The notes beneath the pieces were generated by a model. That model searched no databases. It saw only the letters and a program-made list of their open reading frames with translations, and had not been told where the DNA came from. From Cupriavidus pauculus (lineage in GTDB: Bacteria > Pseudomonadota > Gammaproteobacteria > Burkholderiales > Burkholderiaceae), in contig NZ_CP044067.1 in the NCBI RefSeq assembly GCF_008693385.1, positions 1,614,501-1,678,500 of the forward strand: a stretch of DNA of 64,000 nucleotides, in the 5' to 3' direction. Numbering within the stretch: the first letter of the stretch is position 1; each line of letters begins with the position of its first letter. Shown piece after piece: positions 7,588-16,934 of the stretch. The position numbers and the translations under genes are program-made.

Positions 7588-8442
7588 ATGAGTTTCCTGA
7601 ATTTTCTGAAGCGGAGAAAGAAAAAGGCGCGGGGGCGCACGCCCGGCGCCGCCCCCGCATCCGTGCCGGGACCGGCCGCGCGGCCGGCCGACACGCGTCC
7701 GGTGCCGCCGATCGTCAGCATGCCGAAGAGCGCATACGACCGCGTCTATGCGGAAGTCATGGCCAACGTGGAAGGCCTGTCGCAGGACGACGTGGCCGAG
7801 CTGCTCCTGCTGGTCAAGGAGAGCGGCAGCGATGGACTGAACCTCGGCGGCTATTTCACGCGCGGCTACGAGCGTTTCTTCAAGAATCGCGCGTGGCGCT
7901 GGCGGGAATATGACGAGTGGCGCGAGACCTTCGAGAAGCTCGCCGCGTTTCCGTCGAACTGGACGGACATCAACTACGTCCCCACCCCGGCGAACCGGCC
8001 CACGCATACGCGGCTGCTCGACCTCGACGTGGTGGAGCTCCAGCATTACCTGACGGAAACGGGCGTGGCGTTCGATGCATCGCTGCAGAAGACGCAGCTC
8101 GCTTCCATGGCCGAACACACGGAGGGGCTCAAGACCTCGAAGCTGTGGACGCGTCTGCTGAAGAAGGAAGACGAGGCGGTGCAGGAAGCGATCGCGCGGC
8201 GGCCCAAGGTCCTCTACGATCTGCTGATGCGAACCATCGCCTATCGCGCGAAGAGCATCCGCGATCTCGAGCGCGCGCAGGCGCTCGGCATCCGCAAGCA
8301 CGAAGTGATGCTCGTTTTCGAAGCCGACCGGCGCTTCGTCGATCTCGCGCGCAAGAAGAATCCCGACGCCGTGCCGCCGTACTACCCGAACGATTTCACG
8401 CAGTTGCGGCCCATCCTCGGGAACGACTTCGAGAACGACTGA
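7588..8442 (+). CDS. Hypothetical protein with basic Pro/Ala-rich N-terminus
   Basis: 284 residues, not recognised. Residues 7-20 are strongly basic (KRRKKKARGR). A Pro/Ala-rich linker follows to about 45, then an alpha-helical, Trp/Arg-rich soluble domain with no signal peptide or membrane segment. Near the C-terminus AKSIRDLERAQALG and YYPNDFTQL are distinctive. It stands between a terminator and a TetR gene whose start is four bases after its stop, so the two are probably cotranscribed. Function unknown. Confidence 0.7.
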   Translation: MSFLNFLKRRKKKARGRTPGAAPASVPGPAARPADTRPVPPIVSMPKSAYDRVYAEVMANVEGLSQDDVAELLLLVKESGSDGLNLGGYFTRGYERFFKNRAWRWREYDEWRETFEKLAAFPSNWTDINYVPTPANRPTHTRLLDLDVVELQHYLTETGVAFDASLQKTQLASMAEHTEGLKTSKLWTRLLKKEDEAVQEAIARRPKVLYDLLMRTIAYRAKSIRDLERAQALGIRKHEVMLVFEADRRFVDLARKKNPDAVPPYYPNDFTQLRPILGNDFEND

Positions 8443-8445
8443 CCC

Positions 8446-9054
8446 ATGGGACAGCGGGCATCGAAGCAGACGCTGCGGCCGCGCAAGGCACCCACGCAGG
8501 TGCGTGCCGAGGAAACGGTCGCGGCCATCGTGGAAGCGGCCGCGCAGGTCCTGGAGCTGCATGGCTTCGAAGGCTTCAACACGAATGCGGTGGCACAGCG
8601 CGCCGGTGTCAGCATCGGTTCGCTCTATCAGTATTTCCCGGGCAAGGATGCGCTGACGGTCGCGCTGATCCGGCGCGAGTCGCGCGCGTTCCATGACGAC
8701 ATGGCCGCCGCGCTCGGCATGCGCAGCGGCAAGGCCGCGCTCGAGTACCTGATTCGCGCGTGCGCGCGGCAGCAGCTTCAACGGCCACGTCTCGCGCGGC
8801 TGCTCGATATCGAAGAAGGACGCCCCGCGATTCAGGGCGAGGTGTCCAAGGCGAAGATCGAGCAGCTGGTGCTGAGCATCGTCCGGCGCGCGGCGCCGGC
8901 ACATCCCCAACCGGACGTCGCGGCGGGCGACCTGCTCGCCATGATCCGCGGCATGGTCGATGCCGCGGGCGAACGCGGCGAACGCGATATCGAGAATCTG
9001 GAGGCTCGGCTGCGCGCCGCCGTCTTCGGCTATCTGGCTCGCTCGAAAATGTGA
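8446..9054 (+). CDS. TetR/AcrR family transcriptional regulator
   Basis: 202 residues with a standard TetR N-terminal domain. Helix 1 includes EETVAAIVEAAAQVLELHG, and the HTH VAQRAGVSIGSLYQYFPGKD lies at about 48-67. The C-terminal ligand domain is the divergent AcrR-like type. The N-terminal arm is basic (RASKQTLRPRK), common in DNA binders. It starts just after the hypothetical gene. A near-perfect 22-bp palindrome lies downstream, between it and the VOC gene, and is the obvious operator candidate. Confidence 0.93.
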   Translation: MGQRASKQTLRPRKAPTQVRAEETVAAIVEAAAQVLELHGFEGFNTNAVAQRAGVSIGSLYQYFPGKDALTVALIRRESRAFHDDMAAALGMRSGKAALEYLIRACARQQLQRPRLARLLDIEEGRPAIQGEVSKAKIEQLVLSIVRRAAPAHPQPDVAAGDLLAMIRGMVDAAGERGERDIENLEARLRAAVFGYLARSKM

Positions 9055-9149
9055 GCAGCCGACAGCCGGCGCATCCGCGAACGCGCTGGAAACGCGTGAC
9101 AGGTGAGCGATTTCGGCCCGGCCGGATCCGCCTGCCCATGCGAGTACGA

Positions 9150-9171
9150 AATATGAGCAATTGCTTATATT
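9150..9171. promoter_or_regulatory. 22-bp palindrome, candidate TetR operator
   Basis: ATATGAGCAA followed directly by TTGCTTATAT, flanked by a further matching A/T pair: 22 bp with one mismatched pair. It is AT-rich in a GC-rich neighbourhood and lies 74 bp upstream of the VOC gene and 95 bp after the TetR gene. Size and symmetry fit a TetR dimer site. Confidence 0.6.
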
Positions 9172-9244
9172 CTGACGTCATCGTGCAGCGACGGCATCCC
9201 GCCGCCGCGCCGTACCTAGCGCACACTTGCCAAGAGCCATCACG

Positions 9245-9652
9245 ATGACCGACATCATGCACACCATGAAGCTCAACCACCTGAGCTTTCCTTCCGCCGA
9301 CACGGCCGCGACGGCCCGGTTCTTCGAACGCTATCTCGGCTTCCGCATCGCGGGCCGCTGGGAAGAGTCCTACATCATCAAGCGACAGGGCTTCGACGTG
9401 GTCATCGAACATGTCAGCGATTTTCGCCCCGAGTGGCCGCGCAATTTCCACGCGGGCTTCGAACTGCCCACGCTCGAAGCCGTGCAGGAACTCTATGCAA
9501 GATTCCGGAGCGAGGGCGTCCAGCTGGAGACCGACATCTTCAACAACGGCCGCGGCTCCCGCTTCTTCTGCCGCGAACCGGGCGGCGTGATGTTCGAGCT
9601 GAACACGCGGTCGGACGCCGCACCCGAGTATCAGGGCACGTTCGACGAGTAA
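9245..9652 (+). CDS. VOC (glyoxalase/bleomycin resistance/dioxygenase) family protein
   Basis: 135 residues forming the two beta-alpha-beta-beta-beta halves of a VOC module. The first opens LNHLSFPSADTAATARFFERYLGF and the second ends in the typical CREPGGVMFELNTR, whose Glu is the usual metal ligand with a His near the start (HLSF). VOC proteins include lactoylglutathione lyases, fosfomycin-type resistance enzymes and ring-cleavage dioxygenases; the substrate here is unknown. Start chosen at MTDIMH; 9227 and 9266 are alternatives. Probably controlled by the upstream TetR. Confidence 0.85.
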   Translation: MTDIMHTMKLNHLSFPSADTAATARFFERYLGFRIAGRWEESYIIKRQGFDVVIEHVSDFRPEWPRNFHAGFELPTLEAVQELYARFRSEGVQLETDIFNNGRGSRFFCREPGGVMFELNTRSDAAPEYQGTFDE

Positions 9653-9655
9653 AGG

Positions 9656-10606
9656 TCAGTCACCGCGCGCGGCGGCCGCCACGATCTCATCCCAAGGCGT
9701 GGGCGAAGGAAAGGCTTCGGACAGGAACGCCACGAATGCCTTGACGTTCGGATTGCCGCGTCGGCTTTCGGGCCATAGCGCGGTAATCGGAAACCGGTCC
9801 TGCGTGAACGCGTGCAGCACGGGCACGAGCTCGCCGCGCCTGACGTGACTGGCCGCGACGTACGTGGCCGAGAGGCCGATGCCGCCCCCCGCGGCCAGCG
9901 CCGCGACCACGGCATCGCTGACGTCCATGACCAGGCCGGCGTTCGGCCGGAAGTCCGCGATGCGGTCGGCCATGCGGAAGGGCCACGCCGCTTCCTGCCC
10001 GGTGCGCTGGTAGCGGAAATTCACGCACTCGTGATGCATGAGATCTTCGGGGCCGGCAGGCGTGCCGCGTCGCGCGAGATAGTCCGGGGAGGCGAAGAGG
10101 CCGATGCGGTGCGGGGCCAGGTGCCGGGAGATCAGTCGCGAGTCGCCCGGGTCGCCCACGCGAACCGCGACGTCGATGCTTTCCTCGACGAGGTCGACAT
10201 ACTGGTCGCCAAGCCGGAGGTCCACCGCGACTTTCGGGTATCGCGCGCGAAAGGCCGGCAGCGCGGGCGCGAGGATATTCACGCCGATGGGCAGCGCCGC
10301 GGCGATCTTGATCGTGCCGGAAGGTTCGGCGCGCGCGGCCACCACGGCCTGCTCGATCTCTTCCGCGTCGCGCAGCAGACGCTGCGCGCGCTCGAGCAGA
10401 TCGCGGCCTTCCGCGGTCAGCGTGAGCGACCGGGTCGTGCGGTTGAACAGGCGCAGACCGAAATTCTGCTCCAGACGCTGGATGCTCTTGCTTACCGCGG
10501 ATGGCGATACCGCGAGCGAGCGTGCGGCGGCCGTATAGCTGCCGAGCGACGCCGCGCGGGCGAAGGCTAGCAGTCCGGTCAGACGTTCGATGCCAATTTG
10601 TTCCAT
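9656..10606 (-). CDS. LysR family transcriptional regulator
   Basis: 316 residues. The N-terminal HTH ([20 protein letters not shown], then [18 protein letters not shown] recognition helix) and the [12 protein letters not shown] wing are clear. A two-lobed substrate domain follows with [14 protein letters not shown]. Start set at MEQIGIERL (10606), because the open frame continues upstream into the divergent SDR gene where no LysR sequence exists. It is convergent with the VOC gene (3 bp apart) and divergent from the SDR gene, which it probably controls through the AATGTG-N3-CACATT site. Confidence 0.93.
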   Translation of the reverse strand: MEQIGIERLTGLLAFARAASLGSYTAAARSLAVSPSAVSKSIQRLEQNFGLRLFNRTTRSLTLTAEGRDLLERAQRLLRDAEEIEQAVVAARAEPSGTIKIAAALPIGVNILAPALPAFRARYPKVAVDLRLGDQYVDLVEESIDVAVRVGDPGDSRLISRHLAPHRIGLFASPDYLARRGTPAGPEDLMHHECVNFRYQRTGQEAAWPFRMADRIADFRPNAGLVMDVSDAVVAALAAGGGIGLSATYVAASHVRRGELVPVLHAFTQDRFPITALWPESRRGNPNVKAFVAFLSEAFPSPTPWDEIVAAAARGD

Positions 10607-10624
10607 GACGGCACTATTAAAGCG

Positions 10625-10639
10625 AATGTGAACCACATT
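10625..10639. promoter_or_regulatory. Palindrome AATGTG-N3-CACATT, candidate LysR box
   Basis: Perfect 6+6 inverted repeat with 3-base spacer in the 112-bp gap between the LysR gene (19 bp away) and the SDR gene (80 bp away). Position and form fit a LysR recognition site. Confidence 0.5.
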
Positions 10640-10718
10640 TTCAAGCAAGACGCTGCAATCTACGATGCTTTCCAACGACGCCGCACCGGCGTCCAACCGG
10701 AAACAGAGGAGAACAGCG

Positions 10719-11474
10719 ATGAACAACGTCAACACTTCGCAGGCCCAGAACGTACCGCAGCGCCTCGATGGCAAGCGTGCGGTGATCTTCGGCGGCACGT
10801 CCGGCATTGGCCTGTCAGCGGCCCTGCAGGCCAAGGCGCTCGGCGCCAGCGTGATCATCATCGGACGCGACGCGGCCGCCGCGCGGCAACTGGCGGAAGA
10901 ACACGGTTTCGAAGGCTGGCGCGCGCTCGACGTGAAGTCGGGTGCGGAGATAGAGCAAGCGCTTGCTGACATTACGCACGTGGACCACCTCGTGCTGCTG
11001 GCCGGCACGTTCGTGGGCGGAAAGATTCGCGAAGCCGAGGTGGGCCATCTGCGGGGCGCCTTCGACGAACGTATCTGGGCATCGGTCCACGCCATCCGCG
11101 CGCTGGGCGACCGCCTCGACCAGAACGGCTCGGTGACGTTTATCTCGGGGGTCCTCGCGGACCGCCCCAGCGCGTACGGCACGGCCGTCCTTGCCGCCGC
11201 GTCCGCCGCGATGGAAGCCTTCGCACGGGGCCTGGCCCTGGAGCTCGCGCCAGTGCGCGTCAACACGCTGTCTCCGGGCCCGATCGACACGCCGCTGCTG
11301 GCCCGCACCCTCGGTACAGGCCGCGACGCCTATGTCGATGCCCTGAAGCAGCAACTCCCGCTGCATCGCCTCGGCACCGCCGAAGAAGCCGCCGCCGGCG
11401 TGGTCTTCCTGATGACCAACGGCTTCATGAACGGCACCACCCTGCATGTCGATGGCGGGGCGGCACTGGTCTGA
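10719..11474 (+). CDS. Atypical short-chain dehydrogenase/reductase (SDR)
   Basis: 251 residues with the SDR cofactor motif ([12 protein letters not shown] near 25) and the typical [14 protein letters not shown] and C-terminal [12 protein letters not shown]. The usual catalytic Tyr-x3-Lys is altered: in [12 protein letters not shown] the Lys position is Val, as in a subset of atypical SDRs, so catalysis may differ or be lost. Start at 10719 has an AGAGGAGA site. Divergent from the LysR gene. Substrate unknown. Confidence 0.88.
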   Translation: MNNVNTSQAQNVPQRLDGKRAVIFGGTSGIGLSAALQAKALGASVIIIGRDAAAARQLAEEHGFEGWRALDVKSGAEIEQALADITHVDHLVLLAGTFVGGKIREAEVGHLRGAFDERIWASVHAIRALGDRLDQNGSVTFISGVLADRPSAYGTAVLAAASAAMEAFARGLALELAPVRVNTLSPGPIDTPLLARTLGTGRDAYVDALKQQLPLHRLGTAEEAAAGVVFLMTNGFMNGTTLHVDGGAALV

Positions 11475-11691
11475 CCCAGCGGGCCGGCATCGTACCGGCT
11501 CGCGCGATTTTTGCATCCAACCTCACATTCTTGTCCTATACAAACGTATAGGCGGATCAAGCCAGAACGTTGGATGCGACAAGCCATCGTCGGATGGTTT
11601 CCGCGCGCCCCGTGGCATACCTTGCCATGGTGGCGAATGTTCCGTCGCCACCCCCACAAAATCAGGTGCTGTCCATACAGCAGGAGTGACC

Positions 11692-12804
11692 ATGGACCAA
11701 GACAAGCGGAATCCCTCCGGGCTTCCACCCAGACTCGGCCCCGCCGCGCTGGCGATCCGCTTCGGCGTGATCGGGCTGGCAACGTTGTGCCTGGCCGGCG
11801 CATTCGCCTATACGGGTGGATGGCTGACCCCCGAGCGGCTGTCCCCGCATCGGGTCGTCGACGGCTTTGAAGCCGCCAACGGCAAGCACATCGGGTTCCG
11901 CCGCAACCATGCGAAGGGCGTCTGCGCCGTCGGCTGGTTCGAGAGCACCGGTGCCGGCACGCAATACAGCCGCGCCAGGCTGATGGCGCCGGGCAAGTAT
12001 CCGGTGGTGGGCCGCTTTGCGTTCGCGGGCGGCATGCCCTACGTGCCCGATGCCCCCGGCCTGATCCGCAGTCTCGCCCTGCAGATCAATCCCACGGGCG
12101 CCGAGGAATGGCGCATGGCGATGATCGATATCCCGGTCTTCCCGTTTGCCGATGTCGACGCGTTCTATGCGCAGATGCTGACCGGCGTGCCCGATCCCAA
12201 GACCGGCAAGCCCGATCCGGAGAAGATGAAGGCATTCGTTGCCGCGCATCCGGACTTCCTGAAGGCGGTGGGCATCGTCGGCAAGCGCCAGGCATCGTCC
12301 GGGTTTGCGAATACCACCTACAACGCGCTCAACACGTTCCTGTTCGTCAGCCGCGAGGGCGCGTCGGTACCGGTGCGCTGGTCGCTCGCGCCCGAACAGG
12401 CGTTCGCCCCGCTCGGTCCGCAGCAGCCGGACAAGAACTACCTCTTCGATGCGCTGATCAAGGACGCGGCGCAGCCGCTCAAGTGGAAGGTGATCGTGAC
12501 GATCGGCCAGCCCGACGATCCCGTCCGGCCCGACCTGCCCTGGCCCGACGACCGCAAGCATGTCGATATCGGGACGGTCACGCTCGACAAGCTGGCGAGC
12601 GAGGACACTCCCGGTGCCAGCTGTACCGATATCACGTTCGATCCGACCGTGCTGCCGGCCGGCATCTCCACCTCGGCCGATGCGATCCCGAGCGCGCGGT
12701 CGGCCGCCTATGCCCGCTCGTTCCTGCTGCGCGAGGAAGAGCGCGGCGCCAAGCCGCCCAGCGCGGTCACCGAATCCGAAGTGAAGGCCGGAGGTAAATC
12801 ATGA
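11692..12804 (+). CDS. Membrane-anchored catalase-related peroxidase
   Basis: 370 residues of the catalase superfamily, SrpA/catalase-related-peroxidase type, shorter than the roughly 480 residues of true catalases. A transmembrane anchor (VIGLATLCLAGAFAYTGGW, about 25-43) precedes the domain. The distal His lies in FRRNHAKGVC, and FANTTYNALNTF carries the probable proximal Tyr. The N-terminal arm and dimer parts of full catalases are missing. The stop overlaps the cytochrome b561 start by four bases (ATGA), so the two proteins are made together. Likely a periplasm-facing heme peroxidase fed with electrons from b561; that pairing is inference. Start 11692 was chosen because upstream frame sequence has no family similarity. 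Confidence 0.88.
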   Translation: MDQDKRNPSGLPPRLGPAALAIRFGVIGLATLCLAGAFAYTGGWLTPERLSPHRVVDGFEAANGKHIGFRRNHAKGVCAVGWFESTGAGTQYSRARLMAPGKYPVVGRFAFAGGMPYVPDAPGLIRSLALQINPTGAEEWRMAMIDIPVFPFADVDAFYAQMLTGVPDPKTGKPDPEKMKAFVAAHPDFLKAVGIVGKRQASSGFANTTYNALNTFLFVSREGASVPVRWSLAPEQAFAPLGPQQPDKNYLFDALIKDAAQPLKWKVIVTIGQPDDPVRPDLPWPDDRKHVDIGTVTLDKLASEDTPGASCTDITFDPTVLPAGISTSADAIPSARSAAYARSFLLREEERGAKPPSAVTESEVKAGGKS

Positions 12805-13343
12805 GCAACGACGTCCAGGGCTTCTCGTTCGTTTCGCGCGCGCTGCATTGGGTGATGGCCGTGCTGATCGTGGCGATGCTGTTTATCGGCATCGGCATGG
12901 TATCGACGGTGTCGGACCGCTATACCGCATTGCTGACCGTGCACCGGCCAATCGGCATCGCGATCTTCTGCCTGGCCGTGCTGCGGGTCATCAACCGCCT
13001 GACGCACCGGCCGCCACCGCTGCCGGCTTCGCTCCCGGCGCTGCAGCGCGTGGCCGCGCATGCCTCGCACCTCGCGTTGTACGCGCTGATGATCGCCATG
13101 CCGCTGGTAGGCTGGGGGATGCAGTCGGCGGGCAGCTTCCCGATCGTGCTGTTCGGACAGACGGAGCTACCCCCGATCCTGCCGCACGACCCGCATCTGT
13201 ATGCCGTGCTGCGTCAGGCCCATACGATCGGTGCCTTCGCGCTGTTCGCGGTATTGCTGTTGCACTTCGCCGCAGCGCTGTATCACGGGCTGGTGCGCCG
13301 TGACGGCGTGCTGGAGTCGATGACGACGGGGAAGGCGCAGTAG
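12801..13343 (+). CDS. Cytochrome b561 family protein
   Basis: 180 residues, four predicted transmembrane helices. Heme-ligand histidines are visible in RALHWVMAVL (helix 1), LTVHRPIGI (helix 2), LALYALMIAMPLVGWG after AAHASHL (helix 3) and LLLHFAAALYHGL (helix 4). Bacterial b561 proteins pass electrons from the quinone pool to periplasmic partners. ATGA overlap with the peroxidase gene upstream indicates translational coupling. Convergent with the next LysR gene, 12 bp apart. Confidence 0.92.
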   Translation: MSNDVQGFSFVSRALHWVMAVLIVAMLFIGIGMVSTVSDRYTALLTVHRPIGIAIFCLAVLRVINRLTHRPPPLPASLPALQRVAAHASHLALYALMIAMPLVGWGMQSAGSFPIVLFGQTELPPILPHDPHLYAVLRQAHTIGAFALFAVLLLHFAAALYHGLVRRDGVLESMTTGKAQ

Positions 13344-13355
13344 GCCGCAGCCAGG

Positions 13356-14273
13356 CTACTTCGCGCCCTTCCGCAACATCCGGCTATACGAGATCAGCAT
13401 CTTCGCGAACTCGCCGGTGATCGGAGGGAGCGGCACCGCGGTGCGCTGCACGAGGCAGAGGTCGGCCGGGGGAATGGTCTCGGCGATCCGGATCTCGCGC
13501 AGCGCGTCCTGGAACCCCTCCTGCTCCAGCGCGATGCGCGGCGCAAGAAACAGCAGGTCTGTCCGCGATACCAGATTGAGGGTGTCGTACAGCGACTCCA
13601 CCGTGACCACGATGTTCGGCGTCTCGAGTCCCGCGTGGTGGAACAGGTCGACGAGCCGGTTCGACGGGAGCCCGGCCTGACCCGGCGGACGTGTATTGAC
13701 CCACTCGCATTCGGCCAGCGACCTGATGCTGCGCGCGCGTTCGAGCGGGTGCCCAACGCGGCAGACGATCGCGGGTTCCGATTTCCCGAGCCGTGTGCTC
13801 GTGAGGTCCGTCACATCGGTGCGGCGCGAGACGAGCGTCAGCGCGAAATCGATGCGGCCTTCCCGGATGCCGCTCAGCAGCGAACTTGCCGGACCGCTGG
13901 CCAGATGTACGGAAAACAACGGAAAGCGCTGCCGGAACGCGCGCAGCACGGGCGGCACGATTCGCGCGAACGCCTCCGACGAGACGCCCACGTTCATCGA
14001 ACCGACGAGGTTGCCCTGGAAGCTCTGGAATTCCTGCTCGGTACGCTCGCACTCCCCGAGGATGATGCGCGAGCGCGCGAGCAGCGTTTCTCCGGGACCC
14101 GTCAGTACGATGCCGCGATTGCCGCGCGCAAACAGGCTCACGCCCAGCGACGTCTCCAGCCGCTTGATCTGCTGCGTCAGGCCGCTCTGGGCGAGATCGA
14201 GCGAGCGCGCGGCGGCGCGAATGCTGCCATGTTCGACGACGGCGGCGAACGCCCTGAGTTGATCCAGAGTCAT
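13356..14273 (-). CDS. LysR family transcriptional regulator
   Basis: 305 residues. HTH at the N-terminus (LRAFAAVVEHGSIRAAARSL, then SGLTQQIKRLETSLGVSLF) and effector domain from about 90 (SMNVGVSSEAFARIVPPVL). It lies downstream of, and on the same strand as, the M20-Bug-dehydrogenase cluster, separated from the M20 stop by 101 bp. It may therefore be the cluster regulator, expressed from its own promoter or by read-through. Confidence 0.93.
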   Translation of the reverse strand: MTLDQLRAFAAVVEHGSIRAAARSLDLAQSGLTQQIKRLETSLGVSLFARGNRGIVLTGPGETLLARSRIILGECERTEQEFQSFQGNLVGSMNVGVSSEAFARIVPPVLRAFRQRFPLFSVHLASGPASSLLSGIREGRIDFALTLVSRRTDVTDLTSTRLGKSEPAIVCRVGHPLERARSIRSLAECEWVNTRPPGQAGLPSNRLVDLFHHAGLETPNIVVTVESLYDTLNLVSRTDLLFLAPRIALEQEGFQDALREIRIAETIPPADLCLVQRTAVPLPPITGEFAKMLISYSRMLRKGAK

Positions 14274-14374
14274 GACGGGAGACAGGCGTTAGTGATCACT
14301 GCCACGTAGTGAACACCGCAAGCGATCTTGCTGTCAAACTCGCCCCATCAAGCCCGCCCCGTCAAACCCCAACG

Positions 14375-15772
14375 TCAGGCTGCCATCGCGGGCAGCGCGT
14401 CCCGCTCGCCCAGATCCCAGTAGAGACCGGCCATGATCCGCAGGCCCTCGCGCGTGACATCGGTCAGCATATGCTCGTCGGGACCGTGCTGCGCGCACGC
14501 CGGATACGAGTGCGGTACCCAGATCGTCGGCAGCCGCAGTACGTCGGCGAACACGTCGTTGGGCAACGTGCCCGCGAGGTTCGGCAGCACGGCCGGCGCA
14601 CTGCCGGTGCTTTCCACGATCGAGTCCGATGCCCACCGCACCCACGGATGCTCGACATCGAGCCGCGTGGCGGCACCGCTCATGGTGATGCCGACCTCCA
14701 CCTCGTTGAAGCCGAGTGCATCGAGGTGCGTGCGCAGGATCGATTCCAGCTCCTGCCAGCGCGTGCCGACGACGAAGCGCAACTGGCAATGCGCCACGGC
14801 CGTGGGCGGGATGGCGTTGACGGGACGCTGCGGCGAACCCGCGCCCAGCGCAAGCACCTCGATCGTATTCCATGCGACGAGCCGTTCCGCCGCCGACAAT
14901 CCAGGCTCGCCCCATTCGGGCGTGAACGGCGGATCGTCCTTGCCGCCGCCGAGTTCGATATCGGCCAGTGCCGCGCGCACGGCGGGCGGGATCTCGGGCG
15001 GCATCAGGTCGTCCACGAGCATGCGGCCCTGCGCATCGACGATCGTGGCCAGCGCGTTGGCGATCACGGTGGCCGGATTCGAGATGACGCCGCCCCAGTT
15101 GCCCGAGTGGTAGGCGCGTTCGCGCGCGCGCATCGACAGCGTGAAATTGACCATGCCGCGCGAGCCGAGAAACAGCGTGGGCCGGTTCGCCGCGACACGC
15201 GGACCGTCGCAGCCGATGAACAGGTCCGCGCGCAACTGTTCGGCATTGGCCTCGCAGAACTCGCGCAGCCCCGGCGACCCCGCTTCCTCGCCCATCTCCA
15301 TCAGCACGATCACGTTGTAGCCGAGCTTTCCGCCCCGCGCGGCAAGCACGTGCTCGAGTGCCGAGAGGTTGATCGTATGCTGGCCCTTGTTGTCGGCCGT
15401 GCCGCGTCCATACCAGCGGTCGCCATCGACGGTGAGCGACCACGGGCCCTGCCCCTTCCGCCAGCTCGCCTCCTGCCCGTTGACGACGTCGCCGTGGCCA
15501 TAGGTCAGCACGGTCGGCGCCGTGGCATCTTCAACGCGCCGCGCCACGAGGAACGGGCCGCCGGTCTTCACCGGATTCGGCGAGACACTGACCTCGAACC
15601 CGAGGCGCCGCAGCCACGGCACCATCTCGGCGTCGAAATATTCGCCCAGCGTGGCCGGGTCCGCGCCGAGATCGCTCTCGGAGCGGATCGCCACGCGGCG
15701 CGCGAGGTCGGTGAACAGCTGGCCTTCATCGAGGTACTGGATCGCGGACTGCAGCGCTGCGGTACGTGTCAT
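14375..15772 (-). CDS. M20 family metallopeptidase
   Basis: 465 residues, dinuclear zinc amidohydrolase/peptidase of the M20 family (ArgE/DapE/CPG2-like). Metal and catalytic motifs run in order: LTYGHGDVV, GRGTADNKGQH, MEMGEEAGSPGL, then a dimerisation lid and the C-terminal QHGPDEHML. These enzymes hydrolyse N-acyl amino acids, dipeptides or carbamoyl compounds. The start is 24 bp after the Bug-gene stop, so the two are cotranscribed and the Bug receptor may bind the amide that this enzyme cleaves. Confidence 0.92.
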   Translation of the reverse strand: MTRTAALQSAIQYLDEGQLFTDLARRVAIRSESDLGADPATLGEYFDAEMVPWLRRLGFEVSVSPNPVKTGGPFLVARRVEDATAPTVLTYGHGDVVNGQEASWRKGQGPWSLTVDGDRWYGRGTADNKGQHTINLSALEHVLAARGGKLGYNVIVLMEMGEEAGSPGLREFCEANAEQLRADLFIGCDGPRVAANRPTLFLGSRGMVNFTLSMRARERAYHSGNWGGVISNPATVIANALATIVDAQGRMLVDDLMPPEIPPAVRAALADIELGGGKDDPPFTPEWGEPGLSAAERLVAWNTIEVLALGAGSPQRPVNAIPPTAVAHCQLRFVVGTRWQELESILRTHLDALGFNEVEVGITMSGAATRLDVEHPWVRWASDSIVESTGSAPAVLPNLAGTLPNDVFADVLRLPTIWVPHSYPACAQHGPDEHMLTDVTREGLRIMAGLYWDLGERDALPAMAA

Positions 15773-15796
15773 GGTTCTGGCTCGCGTGGAAAACGA

Positions 15797-16768
15797 TCAA
15801 TCCTGCATCATGTTGTTGGCCTTGGCCACTGGTGCCAGCTTTTTCGTGTCGGCGCGCACGGACTCCGTGTACTTCGCCGGCGCACCGTACTCGGGGTCGA
15901 AGCCGAGGTTCACGAGCTTTTCCTGCACCGTGGGTTCGGCCATCACCCCCGCGAGTTCCGCGACGAGCTTCTGCTTCACCGGTGCCGGCAAGCCCTTCGG
16001 CGCCACGACGGCAAACCACGAATCCATGCGGAAGCCGGGGAATCCGCTTTCGGCGACCGTCGGCACGTTCGGCAGCATCGGGTTGCGCCTGGTGCCTGTG
16101 ACGGCGAGCGCGCGCACCTTGCCGCTCTTGAGCGCGGCCACCGAGGCAGGCACCGCATCGAAGCTCAACGGAATCTGTCCGCCCATCACGTCGGTCATCG
16201 CCGGCGCGCTGCCCTTGTACGGCACGTGCAGCACCTTGACGCCTGCCGCATTCCACAGCATTTCGCCCGCGAAGTTGACGGTGGAGCCCGTGCCGTGCGA
16301 ACCGTAGGAATACGTACCCGGCTTGGCCTTGATGTCCGTGAGCAGTTGCGGCAGGCTCTGCGCCGCCACGCCGCTGTTGGCCAGCAGCACGAGCGACGCG
16401 CTGCCCACCATGCCCACCGGATCGAAGCTCGACTCGGGGTTGTAGTTGAGCTTGCTGTAGATGATCGGGTTCACCACGAACGTCGTCGATGTGCCGAGCA
16501 GCAGCGTGTAGCCGTCGGGCGCCGCGCGGGCCACCTGTTCCGCGCCGACGATCGTCGCCGCGCCGGGCTTGTAGTCGATGACCACCTGCTGCCTGAGACG
16601 CTCGCTCAGCTGCATGGAGACCACGCGCGCCACGGAGTCCACACTGCCGCCGGGGGGAAACGGCACCACGAGGCGGATGGGCCGATCGGGAAATTCCGCC
16701 AGCGCCGCGCCGGACAGCAGCGCGAGGGAGACGCCAACACAGGAAACGAGAATCCGCGGGAAAGACAT
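15797..16768 (-). CDS. Bug family substrate-binding protein
   Basis: 323 residues. A signal peptide (about 1-24, ending GAALA) is followed by the Bug hallmark RPIRLVVPFPPGGSVDSVAR, the VIDYKPGAATIVGAEQV loop and LHVPYKGSAPAMTD. Periplasmic carboxylate or amide receptor. No cognate membrane components adjacent. Middle gene of a minus-strand cluster: an HIBDH-like gene lies 166 bp upstream and M20 24 bp downstream. Confidence 0.92.
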   Translation of the reverse strand: MSFPRILVSCVGVSLALLSGAALAEFPDRPIRLVVPFPPGGSVDSVARVVSMQLSERLRQQVVIDYKPGAATIVGAEQVARAAPDGYTLLLGTSTTFVVNPIIYSKLNYNPESSFDPVGMVGSASLVLLANSGVAAQSLPQLLTDIKAKPGTYSYGSHGTGSTVNFAGEMLWNAAGVKVLHVPYKGSAPAMTDVMGGQIPLSFDAVPASVAALKSGKVRALAVTGTRRNPMLPNVPTVAESGFPGFRMDSWFAVVAPKGLPAPVKQKLVAELAGVMAEPTVQEKLVNLGFDPEYGAPAKYTESVRADTKKLAPVAKANNMMQD

Positions 16769-16934
16769 CTTGCACTCCAGGATGATCAGTGGGACGGTGG
16801 TTGCATACCTTCAAATTTCGCCGGTTGGCAGGGCCCGGCGGCGGTTGGACGGGAGAGATCGTTGGGAATGACTGCCGTATGCCCGGGTGATTTCACCTCT
16901 GTGTGCATACGGCATGGAACAGGAGCGTTACGTA

